Source of the DNA: Chrysemys picta bellii
Taxonomy: Eukaryota > Chordata > Testudines > Emydidae
Reading direction: 5' to 3'
Assembly (NCBI RefSeq): GCF_011386835.1
Contig: NC_088805.1
Span: 17,046,836-17,110,835, forward strand
Length of the DNA stretch: 64,000 bases
Notes under the pieces: model-generated
What the model saw: only the letters and a program-made list of their open reading frames with translations
What the model was told of the DNA's origin: nothing
Databases searched by the model: none
Program-made: the position numbers and the translations under genes
In this document: one piece after another, positions 56,771-64,000 of the stretch
Position numbering within the stretch: the first letter of the stretch is position 1
Layout: every line of letters begins with the position of its first letter

Positions 56771-58073
56771 ATCCTAAAGGGAATGCATAAGGGGCTTGCA
56801 ACCCCTGAACAGTGGGCGGATGTAGCATTCAAGCTGAAAACAATGACACAGAAGTCATGCAGGACTGAGAGGAGCTCAGGGATTAGAAATGATTGTGTTC
56901 TCACTCTTTTCTTGCAGCAAGCAGGAAGAGCACCTCACTAGCCAGGTTTAGATGAACTTGCCTTTTGGACAGAGGAAATATGACCTGGCGCTCACACTGC
57001 ATTTAAAATTTTCTGAGTTTCACGTACTTAACTACATCTGTTCCCTTCCACCCACTGAACTGAGCATCTGAAGGCAGGAATGAAATATCAGAGTCAGTAT
57101 AAAGTTTATACTTGAAGCCCCAATATAATTCCCCTGAATAACAGACACTGGAAACTAGAGGCCTGATGCAAAGGACATTGAACTCAATGGGAGACTTTCC
57201 TCTGACTTCAAAGGGTTTTGGATCAGGTGCTAAAAGAAGCGAGGAGTGATATGTTTAGCATCCATTTTGGATGGATTTTGTGCAATTTTCTTCTTCTAAT
57301 TAGCGCCTAACTGGGAGTGCATTAGGAGCACTGATAAATTAGCGAAGAACTGCTCTTTATTAAAAATCCTGATGCTTTTCAGTCAGAACCACTTATTTTG
57401 ATGCAGCTGTAAAGATGCCATTGTCTTTTCCAAGAGACGAGTTTGAATGGGACTCTATTTTGGCTTCAAATGGGATTTGCACCCTCTACACAAAGCACTG
57501 CCCTGGTGAGTCCTGTGTGTAATCAGTGCAGACGCTAGTGTGGTGGTGAAAAAAGAAGTGGGTAAACTAATCTAAACTCCATATTCTCCACATGCAAAGT
57601 GGATAAACTGTGTTTACCCTTGACACACCACTGAGTGCAGGCACGTCCTCACTCAGTCCAAGGCGACCTTCAAGGAGATTAATGCAAGAGAATGAGTAGG
57701 TCATTACAAAATGGACTGGAAGATGTATTTAATCACAGGGTTCAGCCCAGTGTTATCTCTGCTTGGAGCTGGGTTGAGGGAGTTTGCACCAAGAGCTTAG
57801 TGGCATTTCCTCCGTCACGTCATCTTTCAGCTTCCCAAAACACGTAAAATAGCGTCAAGATTTTGTAATGTTGCCTAACTAGCCCCTAATTACTTCATCT
57901 CCTCCCTTTGATAATGTCAGTGACTGACCAAACTCCAGGAGCAGGGAAGGGTCACCAGGTTCGCCTTTTCTGCTCTGTGATGGTGCTTCCAGGGGGAAGA
58001 GGATGTCAGAGCAGTTCAGGAGACTGTGGGGAGGAAAGGGGTCAGAGCTGTGCTGGGGGGATGTAGTAGACCC
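56771..58073. other. Intergenic, with ancient repeat at 57155-57232
   Basis: 'ctgatgcaaaggacattgaactcaatgggag' and 'aagggttttggatcaggtgc' mark a diverged copy of the unit at 37895. Nothing else recognised. Confidence 0.5.
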
Positions 58074-58277
58074 GCAGGGGTTATCAAACTGGGGATTGCG
58101 AGGTTATTACACGGGGGGTCGCAAGCTATCAGTCTCCACCCCAAGCCCCGCTTTGCATCCAGCATTTATAATGGTGTTAAATATATAAAAAAGTGTTTTT
58201 AATTTATAAGGGGGGGGTCACACTCAGAGGCTTGCTATTTGAAAGGGGTCACCAGTACAAAAGTTTGAGAACCACTG
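58074..58277. mobile_element. Nonautonomous hAT, 'gtttgagaaccactg' family
   Basis: Left end 'caggggttatcaaactgggg' and right end 'aaagtttgagaaccactg' are inverted. It is related at the ends to 37130-37500. No clear 8-bp target duplication remains. Confidence 0.65.
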
Positions 58278-61200
58278 AGGGACTTCAGCTCTGACCTTCT
58301 GCCTTGTCCATATTCATCTTCCTCATTTTTGTCCCCCCCCCTTCAAAACATGTGCACACCGACTTCATGTCAGCCCCTGCACTGTTCTTGCATCCCCTGC
58401 TCAGTTCCTCAACCTGCCCCCCCCCCACCAATGCCTGCCCCTCCTTGGGGAGGAGGGCTGTACTGGATAGGCTGAGAGATGGGAGACAAGATGATGTAGG
58501 GGCAGTGAAGGGACAAAGGTTGTCTTTTATGGCTGGTTTAATCATTGCCAAGGAGCCAGAGGCAGTGGAAGCGGAAAGCTGGGTTGTGGAACATGCTCCA
58601 AAGAGCTTACAATCTGATTTCCATGGGGGCAAATCCTGAAGTGCTTAGTTATGGCCCGATCTCCCACACACCCAGGGCCATTTGTGCGTTTCTGGATCCT
58701 GCCATGTGGCAGGTAGTTCAGCTGTCTCCTGGACACTGTTTCCCCTTTCTATGAACCCTGAAGAGAGCTCACAAAGAAGGTACTGGGTCTGCACGCAGTG
58801 AGGGAGTGGGCCCTGGGGGATGCACATTGTCCCTCTCAACCCTGTAGGGAATATGGACAAAGGATAATATAGCCCCAGGCAGTATTAGTTTTTGCAGGGA
58901 GCCTACCCTACACCTAGCGGCCAGTTGGGAGATCCCTTACAGCCCTATTTTAGTTCTGTCCTGTATGAAAGTCAGTCTCCTGCTCCAGACTGCTGTGTAT
59001 TATTATTATTCTCGTTGACCTCTTTCCTACCTCAGATTTGGAAAATCACCTCAGATATCACTTGTAATTAATACTCTTAATGAGAACACATGAGATTGCT
59101 TTGTAATGTACATTGCAGACGTTTGAACAACGAAGGAAAGAATCTGGCCACAAAGTTAACTGCAGATCCTGTGGGGGCCTGGGAGGGAGGGACGAGTTAC
59201 TTACACTAATCATGACTCCCAAAGATGAATTTCTTTACAAAAAACTAGAGGCTGGAAATTCCTGCACTGGCTGTGACACTGACTAATTCTCAGCAACGTT
59301 CTCTCTATTGTTAACAGGATCAGCACAGTACAAAGAGGTTTATAAAGACTGACAGACATCATCTGTTTTGTCAGTCCTAATTCCCTCCCTAAAAGTGAGG
59401 TTACTTGAAAGAGTAGGGGAAGAAAATTTCCCTTTCTACTCAGAAATGTCACTTCAATAAAAATCAGGGTGCAGCAATGGCTTCTCTTTTGGGTAATTAT
59501 GAAGGGGAAACATCTCTGTGACCACCAAAGAATATAAATGGGCAAAGGTGAAAGTACTCAGCAAGTAACCAATGCCAGTTCCTTAGTAATTTTTATTACA
59601 ATGCAAAACATTGCTGTTCCTGGAAGAGGAGTGCAAAATAAACCCTATCTCTGAGACATTTTGTAGGTAGAAGGTAAAGGAAATCCACTGATTCTTCTCC
59701 ATTGTCATAATTGGTGCTTTCAAAAGGACTTGTATGGGCTGGTGTATGAAAAGTAAGAATCTCATATATTCAAGATTGCTGTGATATACAGTACATGAAA
59801 TCCATTAATCTGGGAGTTTTGGTGCATCACTGAAAAATATGCAAGTTTCTCCTCTCCTAGCGAGCCAGCCAGGGAATGTATTTATTACTTGTAGATTTTC
59901 CTGTGGTTGCTAAATGGATGTTGACATTGTAGCTCGTAGCAATAAATCCAAATACATTCACAGGTGATGACTTAATGCTCTTATATTAACAGACTTCCAG
60001 CAGTTTAAAGGCTTGTGCAATTGACCAGCTTCCAGCAGTGCTGGGGTTCTTGGTTTACAATACGGTGGCCTGAAAGGAACGCATCATTACAGTTATTTAC
60101 ATGTCTGAAACGTTGAGATCTTTGTGTAGCTTTCCTCCATTAGAGATTTCACAAATAAATCTCTGCGTGGGAGAGGTAGACATTCCACTGTGGTCAAATC
60201 ATTAACAGTAAATGCTGGGACCAGCCCTGAATATTCCTGGTGCTTGGGCACCACAAGCCCATATAACCTGCCGCCTATGGAACGGATGGAAAGAGAAGTC
60301 CCCATGTGAAATATTTATCAATGAAGCGCTGACCATTACCTCAGTCAAATGTCTAGAAAATGCCCAGTGCATCTAATCTAGTCTGTATGCTTTTCATGTT
60401 GTTATTGTCCCATGTAGAGGACTTACCCCCAATCCCTTAATATCTACAGAATGAAGCTTCTATGAATTGACTGCTGAAGGACTTGTTCCTGCAGCCTTAG
60501 ATTCTGATTCAGCAAAGCACTTAAGCACATTCTTAACTTTAAGCATGTTTAAATCTCATTGAAGTGAATGGGATTCAAGCACATGCTGAAGAGTGCTTTG
60601 TTAAATCCGGTACGTAGTACTTAGTACAGCCTCAGTATTCAGTACAGCCGTAGTACTTTCCCCTCCCATTGACTTCCGTGGGTATTAACGATGCTCAGCA
60701 TCTTGCAATATTGGTCCAATACCTCTAGGAGCAGTTCCTGTAACACAAGACAGCTGCTGCTAATTCAGCCATTACAGAAATGATACATTACTCTTTACTT
60801 AGTCTCATATCCCATATATTTGCCTATATGAGGAACAGACTTACAGCCCAATGGGAAAGCAAGTTAAACAGGTTCCCACTAATTGAACAAAAAAAAGCTT
60901 TATTTCATCTCAAGTGTTCGTCTAACACAGCTGGTGTTCTGACCATATATTCTGTACTGTACTAATTTAATGGAAAGGATGCTATGCACTGTGAGATTGA
61001 TTTAGCTACACAATCTCAAATTATGGTTCCATTAATATAGTGTTATTTATTTAAATCATATTCAATCATTTCTTTAAAATCAGTTTTAACATTGCTGCCC
61101 ACAGAAAACAACAACCAATGATACAAAGTGTTTTTCTGGACACAAAAATTGCTTCCAACTTGACAAGATGTGACTCCAGACAGAATGCAAGATGGGAATG

Positions 61201-63573
61201 AAAGGAAGGGCTCTAATTGTATTGTAAACAATGAAAACTGAGGTCTGCCAGTGGCTTTTATAAAAGACATTAGGAGTACTTTGATGGAAGAACAGAATCA
61301 ACATTCACTCAAAACTCAACGTCACGGTAGTGTGTGATTCAGAAGTAAGTAAGGCTGCCATTCACCATAGCAAGCTCTCGCTTACACTTGGGATGTCCTG
61401 AAATAGAGGACCCAGTTCAAGTCCCCATTCAGGATGACATTTAATATATGCTCAAGTCCCGTAGCCATCAATGGAACTTAAGCACATGCTTAAATATGTG
61501 CTGAAGTGCTGTCCTGAATAGGTATAGACTTAAGGCCTTGATTAACAGCATACTTTCCTGAATCAGTGCCTGTGAACAGAATTCAACCCACACTGACGTT
61601 GCACTACAGAGTATTCAAACATGTTGGTGATATATACAGCATTACATACCATAGACTGCTATAATATGGCACAGTGGAGCACATTTAAGAGGATACCACA
61701 GACTTAACTCTGCAGTCCCTTGCTTTTGTCAGTAAAAAGTGAACTTGTAACTGAGTTGAATTTTATGTATAATCTTTTACAGTTGACAGTCGATTACCTT
61801 AACCAGAAGGCAGTTATAGCACGAGATAAATAGTTCACCACCCTTTGCTTCCAAACTGAACCCACATAGTTTCCCCTTCACCTCGCTCCAGGGCATATTG
61901 TGAACGAATGCCTGCTGCCCAAGAAAAAAGATTATAGTTATGTCCTGAGGGGAAATTTTTTCTGCTTCAGAAGGATTTTCACTTCACAGATGAGAGGGGA
62001 AGACTTTAGCCTAGACAAAACAAGTTATCTGCTTCAGACTGTTCATAATCTCATGTCAGCTGACTGAGTCATGGACATAACTGACAGACAGGCGAATGTA
62101 ACAAATCTGAGTATAAGGATAGTCTAAAGCACATGTCTGGGGTGGGGGGAAGAGTTTGCAAAAAGGCTCCTCTCCTGCACTCCTTACTCACCCGGGATTT
62201 CTATTGGAGTGATGTAAGTAAGATGATGAGCCTGAGCAGGAGTGCATGATCAGGGTAGGATCAGCCTGTTCTAGAAACAACCCTACTATTGCGAATTGCA
62301 AAGATACAAACAGACTAATACAGGGCCACTCAAAATTTGTCCTGCTGATTTATAGCTTGTTAGGAGCCCAGGGGCTCCCTTTGTTTGTTTAAAATGGAGG
62401 AGAAAGCTGCCACCCTTACCTTTAACAAGATGGCGTGACCCATAGAGACTACAGGCTTGATTCACCAGGCTTCTATGGGACTCCTGGGTCCCCCTGCCAG
62501 AACGACAGGGCTGATAACCCTGGACAGCTGGCAGATTCTTTGGGTAGTATGGAGGCTCCACATCCCACTGAAGGTACCAACACATGGGTGTGGCCAAGAG
62601 AAAGTGGAAACTGAACATAGTGTTTCTATGCAAAGGTTATTACTGACTGCTGGAATGGCTCCTTGTCAGGAGTGTTGGAAATTATAGCTGTCCTAAGACA
62701 GCTCTAACTTACATTGGAGGCCAAATTGGTCCCTGGCCCACCTCAGAATTGAGGAGCCACAAAGGTAGTATAAAGAGAATGGTCTCTGTCCAAATATGGT
62801 ACAAGACATTGCCTTCCCTGTTTGTACTTACTGAAATCCTGGCTGACAGTCCAAACACAAGAGTCCAAGGAAATGAATTGGCCATGAAGACTGACCTACC
62901 CTTTCATCCCTTCGAGGTAATATAGCCATCTCAAATCTGATCATCTGGTGCAGGCACACTGGTAAACGAGGACGGAGGTAGCTTGCATTACAACTTGCCT
63001 CTTGTGTTGTTCCCTCACTGTGGTGGCTAAATGGACTTCATTTTCCATTGCTGTTGATATGGAACCTTTATCATTACAATGGGGTAAATTCTGCCCTGAT
63101 CTATGTTGATGTCAGGGGGTGAGATGCATGTTGCCCAGGAGTGTGAAAAATATGGTTCTGTGCTTGTTTAGAAATTAAAAAAAAGAAATATACTAAAAAA
63201 TGAAAAAGGGTTGCTGATAAAAACGGAAACAGACTGCTTAGTGCAAATGGGACCAGTGAGAGCTGCTGCAGAGCATAGGGCTGGATCCCATGGGCAATCT
63301 GAAAGCTCAGAGGTATTTGGATGAGAAATACGACCCAAACAATCTGGTGAGGGGATATCTGAAGCAGAATGAGCTCAGCCTGCATTGCATTGTTCAAGAT
63401 TAGCTTGTGTGTGCAGATATACAGGCTACAGCTAGACTGTTTGCACAAGTGAGAACCAAATTGCTAGGCTTGCAGAATATAAAGTCAGTGGAGCAAAAGA
63501 GATTTGTCTATTTTCTGGAGTTACTTAACCTAAGACTGGCTGTCACTTCATTTCAACTGGATCTAGGCAGTCA
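58278..63573. other. Intergenic, upstream of CLDN5, short ancient repeats only
   Basis: Largely unique-looking. 'agcaaagcacttaagcacat...tcattgaagtgaatggga' (about 60510-60610) and 'ctcaagtcccgtagccatcaatggaacttaagcacatgc' (about 61450-61500) belong to the ancient repeat group. No protein-coding evidence. Open frames on both strands are short and unmatched. Confidence 0.45.
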
Positions 63574-63664
63574 CTGAAGAAGAGCTCCATGTAGTTCAAA
63601 AGCATGGCTCTCTCACCAGCAGAAGTTGGTCCAGTAAAGGATATTACCTCACCCACTTTGTCAC
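63574..63664 (+). repeat. Penelope-like type 2 repeat
   Basis: CTGAAGA at 63574-63580 is the intact first box. It is followed by an AGAGCTC hairpin, then CAAAAG where GAAAG is expected, 'tcaccagcagaagttggtcc' and 'atattacctcacccac'. Confidence 0.7.
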
Positions 63665-64000
63665 TGTGAGGGGTGATGTTTTGGGACTTGGGCCCTGTGC
63701 GATAGGTATTTCTTCATGGTGCTGAGCGCACTGTTTCCACTGCACTCAATGGGAGCTGAGGATGCTCCATGTTTCAGAGGGGCTGTTGGCGAAAAGGACC
63801 TAGTTGTTCACCCATGATGATGAGGGATCAGGATGGAGTTTGCATCAGTTGTTTCAGCATTTTCAGAATCTTAGTGAAAGTTTCCCAAGAGTAAGGATTA
63901 TAGTGCCAAGCTGCAAAGGCACTATCCGGTCCTTGGCAAATGAAGAGTTAATAACTTGGGCTCACACAGGGGCTGCAAGAACTATAAAAGCAGCCTGGGA
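63665..64000. other. Window end, nothing recognised
   Basis: 'cactgcactcaatgggagctgaggatgctc' near 63738 is another short copy of the ancient palindromic repeat. A 'tataaaag' near the end has no gene context. Confidence 0.45.

Noticed and set aside
63983..63990. TATA box 'tataaaag' at the window end as a promoter
   Set aside because: No gene or transcript context is visible within the window.
1..64000. CRISPR array, operon or prokaryotic island
   Set aside because: No regularly spaced short direct repeats and no prokaryotic gene organisation. The DNA is vertebrate nuclear sequence with spliced genes and SINE/LINE content.

Overview
The window is nuclear DNA of a vertebrate, most likely a cryptodiran (hidden-necked) turtle. 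The lineage call rests on two copies of a tRNA-headed SINE with a CR1-like tail (tortoise Pol III SINE / Cry I type), abundant CR1-clade LINEs, MIR-type SINEs, DIRS and Penelope-like repeats, and numerous hAT and Harbinger MITEs. Coding density is very low and the two host genes have ordinary vertebrate structure.

Host genes. On the + strand, positions 396-5871 hold the last six coding exons of CDC45 (replicative helicase CMG subunit), about 214 codons ending at a TAA stop. A perfect splice donor sits two bases after the stop, so the 3' UTR may contain an intron and end near the poly(A) signal at 9183-9188. On the - strand, 42537-43193 is the intact single-exon gene CLDN5 (claudin-5, 218 aa) in a CpG-rich island. 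Convergent CDC45 and CLDN5 match the order known from human 22q11.2, so both gene calls support each other.

Between and around them lie layers of mobile DNA. 3.3-4.3 kb: Penelope-like and CR1-type insertions in a CDC45 intron. 7.4-9.9 kb: MIR SINEs and a 3'-truncated U4 snRNA pseudogene. 16.6-17.6 kb: a Tigger-like MITE and a head-to-head pair of Penelope-like repeats with a hammerhead-ribozyme-like core. 18.8-23.6 kb: a decayed DIRS element split by about 3.5 kb that contains a foldback hAT (long inverted arms, 8-bp target duplication). 28.4-30.8 kb: CR1 tail, a palindromic hAT MITE, and a second CR1-clade LINE. 32.9-34.3 kb: an uninterrupted 3' part of a LINE with a restriction-like endonuclease (R2/NeSL/Utopia group). 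44-57 kb, upstream of CLDN5: a dense nest of a Harbinger MITE, an inverted pair of an unclassified coding-like repeat, several hATs with perfect 8-bp target duplications, a 2.4-kb CR1, a solo LTR, and an array of direct and inverted AT-rich repeats. 58-64 kb is mostly unrecognised sequence with short ancient repeats.

No CRISPR array, operon, rRNA or functional tRNA gene was seen. The most interesting items are the intact endonuclease LINE fragment, the hammerhead-like repeats, the foldback hAT, and the unclassified inverted repeat pair at 45.7-56.8 kb.
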